A stretch of DNA of 38,681 nt from Gammaproteobacteria bacterium (GCA_028293725.1 JAQGOE010000318.1:1-38681), one strand, 5' to 3'. Counted from the first letter of the stretch, positions 1-8,246 are shown. A program made the numbers and translations. The notes: generated from the letters alone by a model not told the origin.

Positions 1-132
1 GTCCTGGAGGCACTCGACATGCCTCCCGGATTGATTATTTCGGGACTCGAGTCCGACGGGAATAATCAATTCTTCTGCGGAGGAGGCAACAGCGGCAAGG
101 TGAGGGCAGTCCGCCGACCGAAGCGCGCATAG
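1..132 (+). CDS. C-terminal fragment of a beta-propeller protein (YncE / gluconolactonase-like), 5' end outside the window
   Basis: Frame 1 is open from the first base and ends at TAG 130-132, giving 43 residues. The tail reads SGLESDGNNQFFCGGGNSGK followed by a basic VRAVRRPKRA end. This resembles the last blade of Vgb/YncE-like or glutamine-cyclotransferase-like beta-propellers, which often end in a GGGxSGKVRAVRRP stretch; that family link is from memory. The start and any signal peptide lie off the window. The gene converges on the metallo-hydrolase gene that ends 12 bp downstream. A nested inverted repeat (31-69) lies inside this coding segment. Confidence 0.6.
   Translation, partial: VLEALDMPPGLIISGLESDGNNQFFCGGGNSGKVRAVRRPKRA
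31..69. repeat. Nested inverted repeat at the end of the partial propeller gene
   Basis: TTGATTATT (31-39) and AATAATCAA (61-69) are perfect 9-bp inverted arms. They enclose a perfect 12-bp palindrome, GGACTCGAGTCC (43-54). The arms are AT-rich in a GC-rich neighbourhood. No T-run follows, so this is not a standard intrinsic terminator. It may fold in the mRNA at the end of the convergent gene pair, or it may be chance within coding sequence. Confidence 0.45.
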
Positions 133-143
133 TATTCCGCCGG

Positions 144-1337
144 TCAAGGATAATTTTTGAGGTTCAGGTACGCCGCCTCGATGTTATCTTTCCGTAACGT
201 GTCGTAATGCGCCCAACTCCTGTATTTCTCCAGCACGAGGCTTTCCTTCAGCTCGGCCAGAGTTTTCCCTGCCGCCATTCCCTGCGAGACGTCGGCACGT
301 AAATCCTCGAAGTACTGTCTGCCTTCGCTCACGTCGCCCTTGGTGAAAGTGACGCTCCCGTGACCTTGTGCGAGGACGTCGAAGTCCAGGGCTTCGATGG
401 TCTTGTAGGACCGGATCCACTCCGCGAGCGGATGCCGATCGAACACGCCGCAGGCGCTGGGTAGCGATCGCATCGATTTCGTTACCAGCGCGTCGGCCGG
501 AAAATCCGCTGAGAACACCACCCGCTCCATTGGGAAGTAGACGACGGTCCCGTCGTCAGCATGGTTGAGGCCCGGGAAGACGAGCTCTATGTGGCGGCCC
601 CCGAAAACGAGCGTCATCCGCTCCGAATAAACGATGTCAGGCGGCACCACACCTTGAGCAGCCCACCATTGCGCTGGCGTGAGGTGCCCGGAATGGTTGC
701 GGTCGATGGTTTCGAAATACCCGGGAAACATGCCGCAGATCCCGAAATGCTCGCGGGTGGGAATGTCGATCTCCTCGCCCTCGATCATCCCGTCGTTGTT
801 GCGATCGACCATGTCGCCGGGCATGTGTGGATAGCGGCCATCCATATTTTTGAGGACACGCTCCTGGCCGACGATATGGGGATGGCTGTCGGCAAACACG
901 GCGGCACCGCCCACGTGATCCCAGTGGCTGTGACTGTAGACGATGTACTTGACGGCTTTACCCGGAAAACGGGTGGCGAGCTCGCCTTTCAACCAGGCCG
1001 CGAAATCCGGACTGATCGGATCCACCAACACGATGCCGTCCGGCGTCACATAGACGAGACTCCACCAGTTGCCGTTGCCGGCGCGCCAGAGATCGCCTTT
1101 GATCGGGAGAAGGACGCGGGGCGGCGTGCGGGGCGATGTTGGTGCAGCTGCGGCTGGTGTCGCTGCCGCCGGCACCGCGGTCGCCGCCCCTGATGGCGCC
1201 GTGGATCGGGGCGAGCCGTCGATCACCTCGCTCGAGCCGGGCACCGACGCGAGACACAACAGCAAAGCAACCACCACCACACGCGCCCAGCCCCACCCGC
1301 GAGCCGCAGCTACCACCCTGCCAGCGCCGGCGCTCAT
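144..1337 (-). CDS. Exported metallo-beta-lactamase-fold hydrolase with an inserted EF-hand pair
   Basis: This 397-aa protein has a hydrophobic signal-like segment at residues 17-33 and an Ala/Pro/Thr-rich linker at about 45-72. The MBL metal motif HSHWDH falls at 136-141 (H136, H138, D140, H141), with later ligand candidates in [17 protein letters not shown] and GHGSV. Between the first motif and the second half are two EF-hand-like loops: [12 protein letters not shown] (178-189), which fits the canonical calcium consensus, and [12 protein letters not shown] (212-223), whose last position is Gln rather than Glu. The product is probably a periplasmic or secreted zinc hydrolase whose activity or stability may depend on calcium (inference). 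Its ATG overlaps the stop of the upstream gene as ATGA, so the pair is probably translationally coupled. It is the last gene of the minus-strand operon, and its substrate is unknown. Confidence 0.9.
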   Translation of the reverse strand: MSAGAGRVVAAARGWGWARVVVVALLLCLASVPGSSEVIDGSPRSTAPSGAATAVPAAATPAAAAPTSPRTPPRVLLPIKGDLWRAGNGNWWSLVYVTPDGIVLVDPISPDFAAWLKGELATRFPGKAVKYIVYSHSHWDHVGGAAVFADSHPHIVGQERVLKNMDGRYPHMPGDMVDRNNDGMIEGEEIDIPTREHFGICGMFPGYFETIDRNHSGHLTPAQWWAAQGVVPPDIVYSERMTLVFGGRHIELVFPGLNHADDGTVVYFPMERVVFSADFPADALVTKSMRSLPSACGVFDRHPLAEWIRSYKTIEALDFDVLAQGHGSVTFTKGDVSEGRQYFEDLRADVSQGMAAGKTLAELKESLVLEKYRSWAHYDTLRKDNIEAAYLNLKNYP

Positions 1338-2710
1338 TCCAGCGACTTGAGCACGTCTTCCGGCACGCCCGTAGTCTGTGGCTTATCCCACCCCTTCTCG
1401 AAGTACTTCTCCCAAACCTTGGCCCACGGCCGCCCGTAGTATTCCACGAATTCGGGGTCTTCCTGCTTGAGTTGCCGCGGCCGGCCGTCGACGTTGTGAA
1501 CGTTCGACAAACACTCGATGAATGTATAACGCACCTTCGGATCATCCGGCGTCGCGCGCCGCACGAAACGGTCGAGGATCCGCACCGGCTGGAGTAACGC
1601 TTCGGGATCGTAGAAAACCGCCTCCTCCTCGAGCCCGACGAATTTGCCCCGGGCGTCGTACGCCGGCTTGAATATTTCCACGGCTTCGAGCTTGCCGCTG
1701 TTCTCGAACATGGTGTGTTGAGTCCAGGCCTGGATGTTGGCGGTCCAGGCGACCAATGTCGTGCCATCCCAGAAGCCCACGGTTTCTCCGTACCACTGCG
1801 GAACCTTCTGAACGTGCTCCTTGCCGATGAGAACCTGGCGCAGGAAATTATCCGCGATGCCCGACAGGAACTGCACCTGGTAGGCGGTCATGGTCAGCTG
1901 AAAGGCACTGCCCCGCGAAGGCCATGCCCACCAGCGCGTGAACCCTTCCGGATAGCAGAATTCCGCATTCCACTGTTTGGAGTTATCGACCGCCTCGTGA
2001 TACAGCATCTGCACATAACGCGCCTGGTACTCGGGCGTCAGGAGCGAGACGATGGTGGAGGCCTGATCGACCCCGCCCCAGATCCAACGCTCGCCGGTCA
2101 GGCCCATGCGTTGAAAGAAGCCGGGCCCGGTTCTATCGGGAGCCAACACCCCCGGTGTATCGCTCGCTCCCCAATCCCGATCGTAGAAGCCATCCCAGTC
2201 GGGCGTGGTCGCCTTCGTGTACACGGTCGGGCCCCCGTGGGCCTTGGCTGCCGCAAGCAGCGCTTCGTAATGAGACTTCGCCGTCCTGTAGGGATAGGGG
2301 CTGACGATGTTCTCGCGCGGATAGTCGAGGTTGCAGTGACCCCACGAGGCAGTTCCGGGCGGCTTGGCCCCGATGCGCCCGCTCTCCCACAGCGATTCGA
2401 CGAGCTCCCGGGGCGTGTTGCAGCGGTAGTAGCGCGGGTCCAACCACAACTTCTGATCCTTGTAGAAGTTCTTCGACGTGAACAGATCCGTCGGCAACGG
2501 CTTGACGCCGGGCGGCGGCCCCTGAAACGGTGGAATCTTCCCCGTCTGCAGCGGCGCGAATCCCGATTGCGATCCAGTTGCGGTCCCGGCCCCCGAGGGT
2601 GGCGTCGCTGTCTGCGCACCCGCCGCAGCTCCCAGGAAAATCGTGGAGGCCAGCGCACCAACCAGCACGCACGCGCGTACGAATCTGTTCGAGCTATTCA
2701 ATGATCCCAC
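1334..2710 (-). CDS. Secreted protein of unknown function, 458 aa
   Basis: The N-terminus is a clear Sec signal, with a basic start, a hydrophobic core at about 13-30 and an AGA-Q type cleavage site near residue 32. The mature protein is rich in aromatic residues and Pro. It carries conserved-looking segments such as [40 protein letters not shown] and [19 protein letters not shown] recognise this pattern from uncharacterised proteins found near DUF6152/DUF6644 genes but know of no assigned function. There is no obvious catalytic motif. It overlaps the upstream DUF6644-cytochrome gene by 17 bp and the downstream MBL gene by 4 bp, so it belongs to a tight operon acting outside the inner membrane. 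Confidence 0.85.
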   Translation of the reverse strand: MGSLNSSNRFVRACVLVGALASTIFLGAAAGAQTATPPSGAGTATGSQSGFAPLQTGKIPPFQGPPPGVKPLPTDLFTSKNFYKDQKLWLDPRYYRCNTPRELVESLWESGRIGAKPPGTASWGHCNLDYPRENIVSPYPYRTAKSHYEALLAAAKAHGGPTVYTKATTPDWDGFYDRDWGASDTPGVLAPDRTGPGFFQRMGLTGERWIWGGVDQASTIVSLLTPEYQARYVQMLYHEAVDNSKQWNAEFCYPEGFTRWWAWPSRGSAFQLTMTAYQVQFLSGIADNFLRQVLIGKEHVQKVPQWYGETVGFWDGTTLVAWTANIQAWTQHTMFENSGKLEAVEIFKPAYDARGKFVGLEEEAVFYDPEALLQPVRILDRFVRRATPDDPKVRYTFIECLSNVHNVDGRPRQLKQEDPEFVEYYGRPWAKVWEKYFEKGWDKPQTTGVPEDVLKSLE

Positions 2711-3809
2711 CCTCTTCCTTCGCGGCCTGGTGCGCGCGCTTATCTTTCGGGTACCAGTAATGCAAATGGCAGCTCTCGCACGCCTTATCGATCGCGGTAA
2801 TCGCAGTGAACAACGCCTTCGTGTCCTGCGCGTCGGCCGCTTTCATACCCGCGGTGGCCGCTTGCCGCAGACGATCGGCCCTTTGGACGAAATCGGCATG
2901 TTGAGTATCCAACAGGCGCTGCACTTCCTCCGGCTCATTCTCAATCGCAGGATTGCTGCTGCGATCACCCGGCTCAGCAGCCCTACGCCCCGGCACGATG
3001 AGAAGCTGCGGAGCGTCAATCAACACCTGAAGGTGGTGACGTTCCGTCACCCACTCCTCTTCGGTCCGCGGCGCCTTGTGAGTGATCCCGTGCTCGTCGG
3101 CGACGTCGGCGATGGATTCAAAGAGAAAATCGCCGCTAGGGTCGACCATGGCAGCCATGATGGTCCGGATGGACATGTTGGACAGGTCAGGCGGGGAGTT
3201 CGCAGGCGCCGCGGCCACGTGCGCGACCGCATCTGGCGTGGCCCCGCCCGGCTCCCCACCCGTCAAAAAATCATCAAAATTCCCGGCCGGCGCCGCAGCC
3301 TCCTGCGCCTGCGCACCCCTCGTCGTAAACCCTATAACGCGCCCCGCGAAAATAATCGCAACCCACAGGCTGAGCGACAAAGCAGCCGTAGTCCTACCGA
3401 TACGCGGCGCAGACCGTTCCTTACCCCACCGTGCGACCGACCTTCCCGCCGTCAGATGAAAAAACGCCATATTGAGCCCAGCGAGCAGCAGCAACACCAT
3501 CTTTATGCGGAAGGAAGTGTTGCCAGCGTAGACCCGGGCGTTGGTCATGAACATCAACGTGCCGGTCAACGCCGCCACAGCAAACGCGCCCCACGTAATA
3601 CGTAGTAGCTCGGATGACATACGCGCGAACGGCCTGTGAGTCGAGGCAAGCCCCAACAGCCGCAAATCGACGATCATGATCGTGCCAAACACCACGCTGA
3701 GCGCCATGACATGCACGGCTTCCAGGAAAGGAAACAGGTAGAGCGAGTCGCGGATACCGCTCGCCAGGCCGGTGCCTTCGAGACTCTTCAACCACGCCGG
3801 GATGTCCAC
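2694..3809 (-). CDS. DUF6644-type membrane protein fused to a cytochrome c-like C-terminal domain
   Basis: The 371-aa protein starts with a DUF6644-like four-helix membrane region. Hydrophobic segments lie near residues 22-50, 68-90, 102-120 and 140-160, and include the family-like stretch [19 protein letters not shown] periplasmic linker follows, and the last 170 residues are mostly helical. They end in CESCH (C344, C347, H348), a heme c attachment motif followed by LHYWYP, as in cytochrome c' or tetraheme-type single-heme domains. This suggests a membrane-anchored electron-transfer protein. It starts 7 bp after a second, unfused DUF6644 gene and overlaps the next gene by 17 bp. The fusion is visible in the sequence; the redox role is inferred. 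Confidence 0.88.
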   Translation of the reverse strand: MDIPAWLKSLEGTGLASGIRDSLYLFPFLEAVHVMALSVVFGTIMIVDLRLLGLASTHRPFARMSSELLRITWGAFAVAALTGTLMFMTNARVYAGNTSFRIKMVLLLLAGLNMAFFHLTAGRSVARWGKERSAPRIGRTTAALSLSLWVAIIFAGRVIGFTTRGAQAQEAAAPAGNFDDFLTGGEPGGATPDAVAHVAAAPANSPPDLSNMSIRTIMAAMVDPSGDFLFESIADVADEHGITHKAPRTEEEWVTERHHLQVLIDAPQLLIVPGRRAAEPGDRSSNPAIENEPEEVQRLLDTQHADFVQRADRLRQAATAGMKAADAQDTKALFTAITAIDKACESCHLHYWYPKDKRAHQAAKEEGGIIE

Positions 3810-3816
3810 TGTGGTG

Positions 3817-4338
3817 TCAGGCCTTGGTCGCGGGCGACAGATGCCCCCAGATGTGGTCGTAGGCGATCAGTCGCCCGAGGATGATGATACAACCCAACAC
3901 AACGAAGATGAGGACGGCCGCGAGCCGCACCGATCTGCGCCTGAGCAAGGCCTGCTCCCACCGGTCCTCACTACGCCTCACCGAGGCCTGAAACACCGCC
4001 GCCAGCACTGTCAGCACGGCCACAAACACCATCTTCAGCCAGAACGAGAAGGTGACGAGCTCGCGCACCGGCTCGGCGACGATCAGCAGGCCACCACTGG
4101 CCAGCAACAGACAAAGCGCGCCGGTCAACCACGGGCCGAACCGCCGCTGTATGGCCAGCACCGTCTGGTCCATGCCCGCCCAACCCAGGACGCGCAAAGT
4201 CATCATCAGGCTTGATCCGACGGCGATCCCGATGCCCACAATGTGCAGTGATTGGATGACCGGGATCATCCAGACCTCGTGGTTCTGAATGAACACGCTG
4301 GGAAGCGTGGTGGAGAGCCATACGGCAAAATCGTTCAC
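3817..4338 (-). CDS. DUF6644 family membrane protein
   Basis: The 173-aa integral membrane protein has about four hydrophobic segments. They include SLHIVGIGIAVGSSLMMTLR near the N-terminus and a strong C-terminal helix, LIFVVLGCIIILGRLIA. It resembles the membrane half of the next gene, implying a duplicated pair. The frame is open further upstream to 4479, but that extension overlaps the DUF6152 gene and has no membrane character. I chose the GTG at 4338-4336, 22 bp after the DUF6152 stop, where the DUF6644-like sequence begins (VNDFAVWLSTTLP). The ribosome-binding site there is weak, so translational coupling is likely. Function is unknown. Confidence 0.85.
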   Translation of the reverse strand: MNDFAVWLSTTLPSVFIQNHEVWMIPVIQSLHIVGIGIAVGSSLMMTLRVLGWAGMDQTVLAIQRRFGPWLTGALCLLLASGGLLIVAEPVRELVTFSFWLKMVFVAVLTVLAAVFQASVRRSEDRWEQALLRRRSVRLAAVLIFVVLGCIIILGRLIAYDHIWGHLSPATKA

Positions 4339-4360
4339 GGTAGCCGCCGGTGTCCAACAC

Positions 4361-4840
4361 TCAAAACTTGGGGTACCCCAGCAGCTCGTGACCCGCCACC
4401 GTGTCACAGGTCTTGCCGGGTGCGGGGGGCGTCTTCCAGGGACATTTGGCAATCGCGCTGTTGCCGGCCTTGGAGCCAAAATCGGTGCCGTCGCGCAGCG
4501 GGTTCACCTTGACGCTCACGATGGTGCCGGCTTTCATGGTCTCGGCCGTAATGCCCTGTTCCGCGACCGCGGCGGCGCCCGCCATCTCCACACCGTAAGG
4601 GTGCGGCTTGCCGTCCTTGTCCTTTTCCAACTTCCCGTCAGGACCGATCAGGTAGACGTGCAGCTCGGCGTGGTTCGCCTGCGCGACGAACTGATACACC
4701 ACGCCGGTCACCACCACGATCTTCGTCTGGTCGTACATGGCGAACGAGTGGTGCGCAACAGCCGGCATGGCGGCCAGCCCCACGGACAAAAATGCAACAG
4801 CGCCCGCGCTCGCCCGGGTCAGGATCGGACCGTTCTTCAC
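4361..4840 (-). CDS. DUF6152 family periplasmic protein
   Basis: The 159-aa protein has a signal peptide ending near AMPAVA. It is followed by the DUF6152 signature HHSFAMYD and a beta-rich domain (TGVVYQFVAQANHAELHVYL). The start is GTG at 4840-4838, preceded by GGGGGA about 8 nt upstream on the minus strand. Two cysteines in the C-terminal third (KCPWKTPPAPGKTC) could form a disulphide. It is the first gene of the five-gene envelope operon running down to position 144. Members of this family are uncharacterised and often sit beside DUF6644 genes, as here. Confidence 0.9.
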   Translation of the reverse strand: MKNGPILTRASAGAVAFLSVGLAAMPAVAHHSFAMYDQTKIVVVTGVVYQFVAQANHAELHVYLIGPDGKLEKDKDGKPHPYGVEMAGAAAVAEQGITAETMKAGTIVSVKVNPLRDGTDFGSKAGNSAIAKCPWKTPPAPGKTCDTVAGHELLGYPKF

Positions 4841-4878
4841 TGCTGTAATCCCCCTCTATCACTACCAACCCTACAGCA
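4841..4878. promoter_or_regulatory. Possible operator: 7-bp inverted repeat upstream of the DUF6152 operon
   Basis: TGCTGTA (4841-4847) and TACAGCA (4872-4878) are perfect inverted 7-mers with centres 31 bp apart, about three helical turns. The first half abuts the GTG start of the DUF6152 gene. This could be a split operator for the minus-strand operon, but a single occurrence of short arms may be chance. Confidence 0.25.
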
Positions 4879-4890
4879 CCGCAGCTTACC

Positions 4891-4922
4891 TTGACGGCTT
4901 CCGCTGCCGCGCTCAATATATT
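4891..4922 (+). promoter_or_regulatory. Promoter of the citryl-CoA lyase-like operon
   Basis: TTGACG (4891-4896) is a good -35 box. The -10 region is AT-rich (TCAATATATTCG, 4913-4924). Candidate hexamers are AATATA (18-bp spacer) or TATATT (20-bp spacer). The same arrangement, TTGACG followed by TCA..ATATTCG and then the paired operators, recurs at 9155-9217. This promoter lies inside the longer open frame that begins at 4891, which argues for the later start at 4978. Confidence 0.6.
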
Positions 4923-4934
4923 CGTTGGTCGAAA
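4920..4934. promoter_or_regulatory. IclR-type operator, site 1 at the lyase promoter
   Basis: ATTCG-TTGGT-CGAAA has TTCG/CGAA inverted half-sites around a 5-bp spacer. Its centre (4927) is 19 bp from that of site 2 at 4939-4953. It overlaps the probable -10/start region, a position suited to repression. Assignment to the regulator encoded at 8276-9142 is inferred from the shared motif at that gene's own promoter. Confidence 0.6.
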
Positions 4935-4938
4935 GTAC

Positions 4939-4953
4939 TTTCGCTATTCGAAA
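4939..4953. promoter_or_regulatory. IclR-type operator, site 2 at the lyase promoter
   Basis: TTTCG-CTATT-CGAAA is a palindrome with 5-bp arms. The identical 15-mer occurs at 9203-9217 before the VOC gene, and a near-identical one at 8211-8225 before the regulator gene. Exact conservation including the spacer supports a real binding site. Confidence 0.7.
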
Positions 4954-4977
4954 AGGGTATCACAGGATGAATTTCGC

Positions 4978-5784
4978 GTGAAGATCGGGGCGCAGGCACA
5001 TCGCAGCACGTCCATTTCCACGTCAAACGAGAGCGTCATCGTGGTGCGTGGACGTAATCTCACCGATGAGCTGATCGGCCGCATCAACTTCACCGACCAT
5101 TTCTGGCTGCTGCTGACGGGCGACCTGCCCTCTGCCGCCCAGCGCACCATCCTCGATTCCACGCTTGTCGCCATCGCCGAGCACGGCCTGGTCCCGAGCG
5201 TGCAGGCGAGCCGGATGACACTCGCGGCATCTCCTGAAGCATTGCAAGGTGCCGTCGCGGCGGGAATTCTGGGTTGCGGTTCCGTGGTCTTGGGATCATC
5301 CGAAGCCGCGGGGCGTTTTTTTACCGAGATCGCGACGCGTGCGACCTCCGCCGATGTCGAGAGTGCGGCGGGTGCGGTCATCCGCGAGTACCGGGCGGCG
5401 GGACGTGCCATTCCAGGTTACGGCCATCCGTTGCACAAAGACTACGATCCGCGCGCGCTACGCTTATTTGAGATCGCAGCCGGAGCACTGGATCGCAACA
5501 CGCACGTAGAAATCGCACGCACCGTCGCGCGCATCCTGCCGGGGATTCTGGGTAAGCAGCTGGCCATCAACGTGTCCGGCGCGATTCCTGCGGTATTGCT
5601 CGATGCCGGCTATCCGCTCGGCGCGCTGAAAGGCGTACCGTTGCTGGCGCGCACCGCGGGCCTGATCGCGCACCTGTTGGAGGAGCAGCTGCGGCCGATC
5701 GGCTTCGTGATGTCGCACGCGGCCGCCGAGGCTATCGACTACGACGGTGAGCGCCCGGAGGGATTTCAGGAATCCCATGAGTAA
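4978..5784 (+). CDS. Citryl-CoA lyase-like protein (citrate synthase superfamily)
   Basis: The 268-aa length matches short citryl-CoA lyase-like members of the citrate synthase family. The histidine in AEHGL (H69) and that in GYGHPLHKDYDPRA (H150) fit the two conserved active-site histidines, with spacing close to the lyase domain of ATP-citrate lyase. The position of the catalytic aspartate (NVDG in relatives) is serine here (NVSG, S200). It probably cleaves or forms a 3-hydroxyacyl-CoA, supplied by the CoA-transferase encoded 9 bp downstream. I chose GTG 4978, preceded by AGGA at 4964-4967; the ATG at 4891 would put the promoter and both operators inside the gene. Precise substrate unknown. 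Confidence 0.82.
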   Translation: MKIGAQAHRSTSISTSNESVIVVRGRNLTDELIGRINFTDHFWLLLTGDLPSAAQRTILDSTLVAIAEHGLVPSVQASRMTLAASPEALQGAVAAGILGCGSVVLGSSEAAGRFFTEIATRATSADVESAAGAVIREYRAAGRAIPGYGHPLHKDYDPRALRLFEIAAGALDRNTHVEIARTVARILPGILGKQLAINVSGAIPAVLLDAGYPLGALKGVPLLARTAGLIAHLLEEQLRPIGFVMSHAAAEAIDYDGERPEGFQESHE

Positions 5785-5793
5785 CTCGCCAGC

Positions 5794-6993
5794 ATGATTG
5801 CATCACCCGAAAGGCAGAACATCGAAGCCGCCCTCAGCGGCATACGGGTGGTGGAGCAAGGGACGTTCATCACCGGCCCCTGCGCCGGAATGATGCTGGC
5901 GGATCTCGGTGCGGACGTCATAAAGGTCGAAAGCAAGGATGGCGATCCCTACCGCAGCTACCAGGGTGGCAATTATTCGCCGCACTTCCAGGCCTACAAT
6001 CGCAACAAGCGCAGCGTGACCCTCGACCTGAAGTCCCCGGACGAGCGCCTGATTTTCGAGGGGTTGATCCGCGAGGCGGATGTCTTCATCCAGAATTTCC
6101 GTCCCGGCACGGCGGCGCGCCTGGGCGCGGGAGCGGAACGGCTGCTCGAGATCAATCCGCGGCTCGTCTATTGCTCCATCAGTGGTTTCGGCTCGAGCGG
6201 GCCTTACGTCGAGCGCCCTAGCTATGATTCCGTAGCGCAAGCCCTGAGCGGATTCCTGAGCGTGGTGGTGGATGCGGATCGCCCGCGATTCCTCGGACCG
6301 GCGCTTGCCGATGCCATCACCGGCATCTACGCATCTTACGGAGTTCTGGGCGCGCTCATAAAACGCGGCCGTACGGGTAAGGGTGGCCTGGTCGAAGTGT
6401 CGATGTTGGAAGCGATGGCGCACTTCGCGCTCGAGCCCTTTGCCGCCTTTTTCGCCCTCGGTGCCACACCCAGCTCGAGCGACCGGCCGCGGCTTGCGCA
6501 AGCCTATATTCTCCGGACCGCGGACCAGCGTCTCGTCGCCATTCATCTGTCCTCCATCGAGAAATTCTGGGAGGGATTGATCACGGCGCTCGACGCGCAG
6601 GATCTAGCGCGCGACCCACGCTTCAGTGCACGCCTATCGCGCATCGCTCACTATGAGGCGTTGAACGAGGAGCTCGCGAAGCGCTTTGGGCAACATGATC
6701 TCGTCACCCTGGCGAAGCGTCTCGGTGAGAATGACGTTCCATTCGCACCTATCAACACCATCGACGAAGTGGTGCACGATCCGCAAGTTGCTCATCTCGG
6801 CCTGATGGTGCCAGTGGACTCGCCGCACGGCGCGAAGCAGGCGGTGCGCCCGCCCGTGCAGTTCTCGGGCGGCCGTTTCAGCTCGGTGCGTGCCGCACCC
6901 CTGTTGGATGAGCACGGCGCGGTGATTCGTGCGGCTCTCGCGGGTGGCCCGGGCTGGCCTGCCGCAGAACATCCGCCGTTACTGCAGACGTGA
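5794..6993 (+). CDS. CaiB/BaiF family (class III) CoA-transferase
   Basis: The 399-aa protein has the typical length and motifs of the family: an N-terminal Rossmann-like start (GIRVVEQGTFITGPCAGMML), the NRNKRSVTLDLK segment, YDSVAQALSG, and ALADAITGIYAS, where D173 corresponds to the catalytic aspartate that forms the acyl anhydride. It moves CoA from an acyl-CoA donor to a carboxylic acid. It sits 9 bp after the lyase-like gene, so the likely pathway is activation of a hydroxy-dicarboxylate followed by carbon-carbon cleavage, as in citramalate or itaconate-type routes (inference). It shares the IclR-controlled promoter. Its acid substrate cannot be told from sequence. Confidence 0.92.
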   Translation: MIASPERQNIEAALSGIRVVEQGTFITGPCAGMMLADLGADVIKVESKDGDPYRSYQGGNYSPHFQAYNRNKRSVTLDLKSPDERLIFEGLIREADVFIQNFRPGTAARLGAGAERLLEINPRLVYCSISGFGSSGPYVERPSYDSVAQALSGFLSVVVDADRPRFLGPALADAITGIYASYGVLGALIKRGRTGKGGLVEVSMLEAMAHFALEPFAAFFALGATPSSSDRPRLAQAYILRTADQRLVAIHLSSIEKFWEGLITALDAQDLARDPRFSARLSRIAHYEALNEELAKRFGQHDLVTLAKRLGENDVPFAPINTIDEVVHDPQVAHLGLMVPVDSPHGAKQAVRPPVQFSGGRFSSVRAAPLLDEHGAVIRAALAGGPGWPAAEHPPLLQT

Positions 6994-7058
6994 CCTGACC
7001 GACAGGACCGGGCCTGAGGCTGCCATAAAGCCCGCGAGACAGTGAGGGGGACGCCGAC

Positions 7059-8183
7059 TTGAATTTCAGCCGACTACAATGGCCGGTGCCGCCCTTACTC
7101 AGGCTATCGGTGCTCCTCATGCTCAGCGCACCGGCGTCGATGGCACAGACCGCGCCCATCGCTGTCGCCGCGCCTGTTGCCCTGCCGCCCGCTGCCATTA
7201 CGCCAATCCAGGGCCCGGGCGTGCAGTCCGCCCGAGACGCACGCGAGCCGCAAGTGCTCGCCACCTGCAAACACCCCGCCGCCCCGTCGACTTTCAAACC
7301 GCCACCGGGATTCAAACCACCCTCAGGCGAGTCACGTGAGTACTCGGTCAGTGCGATCCCGGGTGTAGTCGCGGCCGGCACGCGTTGGAAGAGCCTATGG
7401 AGCGTCGACGGCAACAATGCCGACGGCATCGTCGCCACGGCGGACGGCGGCCTGCTGATCGCACAGAACAGCAACAGCACGGTGGTGGAGATCGACAAGA
7501 ATGGCAAGGAGCGCGTGCTGTTCAAGGACACGAACACCGGTGGTGCCTTGTCAATGAGCAAACGCGGCGTGTTGTTCATAGTGCAACGCGGCCTCTACCC
7601 CTCCATATGGCAGCTACGTCCACAACGCAGATTGCTCACCGATAAATTCATGGGCGATCCCCTCGACTGCCTGCGCACCGTCATCAACGACCTCTCCGCC
7701 GACAGCCGCGGCGGCGTCTACTTCACGGATGGTGGCGTGTTCTACGCCGACGCCAAGGGCATAATCACCCAGTACGGCACGGATCTCGTAACCAACGGCA
7801 TCATCCTGAGCCCGGACGAGAAGACACTCTACGTAACCAACAGAGACACCGTTACCGCATTCGATGTACAGCCCGACGGGTCGCTCAACAACCAGCGCGA
7901 GTTCGGCAAACTGCGCGGACTGGGCGACGGCGCGGCAGTCGACGCAGAAGCGCGCGTCTATGTCACGGCGCACGGGGACGAAGGCGGCGTTGACGTTTTC
8001 TCCTCGAAAGGTGAATTTCTGGGTGTGATCCCAACACCGTATCCGGTAATCAGCCTGACATTCGGCGGACCGGGCAAGAAAACACTCTATGCGGTGGCGG
8101 AAACCGGCAAGTCACCCGCGCAAGCCGCGGCCATCCTTGCCATTCCCACGCTCGCGGCCGGATATCCGGGTCGCGCGAAGTAG
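7059..8183 (+). CDS. Exported SMP-30/gluconolactonase-like beta-propeller protein
   Basis: The 374-aa protein begins with a Sec signal (hydrophobic core ending in ASMAQ) and a Pro/Ala-rich spacer. A six-bladed propeller follows, with SMP-30-like motifs NDLSADSRGGVYFTD, NGIILSPDEKTLYVTN and GDGAAVDAEARVYVTA. The Asn and Asp of these motifs match the metal-site residues of lactonases. The start is TTG 7059, strongly supported by GAGGGGG at 7044-7050 with a good spacing; no in-frame ATG precedes the signal peptide. It is 65 bp after the CoA-transferase gene and probably in the same operon. It may open a lactone outside the cytoplasm, but lactonase activity is not certain for this broad family. 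Confidence 0.85.
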   Translation: MNFSRLQWPVPPLLRLSVLLMLSAPASMAQTAPIAVAAPVALPPAAITPIQGPGVQSARDAREPQVLATCKHPAAPSTFKPPPGFKPPSGESREYSVSAIPGVVAAGTRWKSLWSVDGNNADGIVATADGGLLIAQNSNSTVVEIDKNGKERVLFKDTNTGGALSMSKRGVLFIVQRGLYPSIWQLRPQRRLLTDKFMGDPLDCLRTVINDLSADSRGGVYFTDGGVFYADAKGIITQYGTDLVTNGIILSPDEKTLYVTNRDTVTAFDVQPDGSLNNQREFGKLRGLGDGAAVDAEARVYVTAHGDEGGVDVFSSKGEFLGVIPTPYPVISLTFGGPGKKTLYAVAETGKSPAQAAAILAIPTLAAGYPGRAK

Positions 8184-8210
8184 TCAGGAAAATGCACACC
8201 GCAGATTGCG

Positions 8211-8225
8211 TTTCGCATAGCGAAA
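8211..8225. promoter_or_regulatory. IclR-type operator at the regulator's own promoter
   Basis: TTTCG-CATAG-CGAAA extends to 6-bp arms (TTTCGC-ATA-GCGAAA). It lies just upstream of the -10 box at 8241-8246 and overlaps the expected -35 region. This suggests negative autoregulation by the IclR family protein. There is no second copy 19 bp away, unlike at the two target promoters. Confidence 0.7.
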
Positions 8226-8240
8226 AACAGCCTTGGCCTT

Positions 8241-8246
8241 TATAAT
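8241..8246 (+). promoter_or_regulatory. -10 box of the iclR-type gene
   Basis: A perfect TATAAT lies 30 bp before the ATG at 8276. The expected -35 position (about 8218-8223) lies within the TTTCG-N5-CGAAA operator and matches the consensus poorly. Confidence 0.6.

Noticed and set aside
561..1193. 210-codon plus-strand frame opposite the MBL hydrolase
   Set aside because: It is a shadow of the MBL gene; the minus-strand product has the metal motif and the operon context.
1715..2704. Long plus-strand open frame (329 codons) opposite the 458-aa secreted protein
   Set aside because: It is antisense to a gene with a clear signal peptide. Its product is Arg/Gly/Leu-rich without domains, typical of shadow frames in GC-rich DNA.
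4891..4977. Upstream extension of the citryl-CoA lyase-like gene to ATG 4891
   Set aside because: The segment contains the -35 box and both IclR-type operators, and has no family-like sequence. GTG 4978 has a ribosome-binding site.
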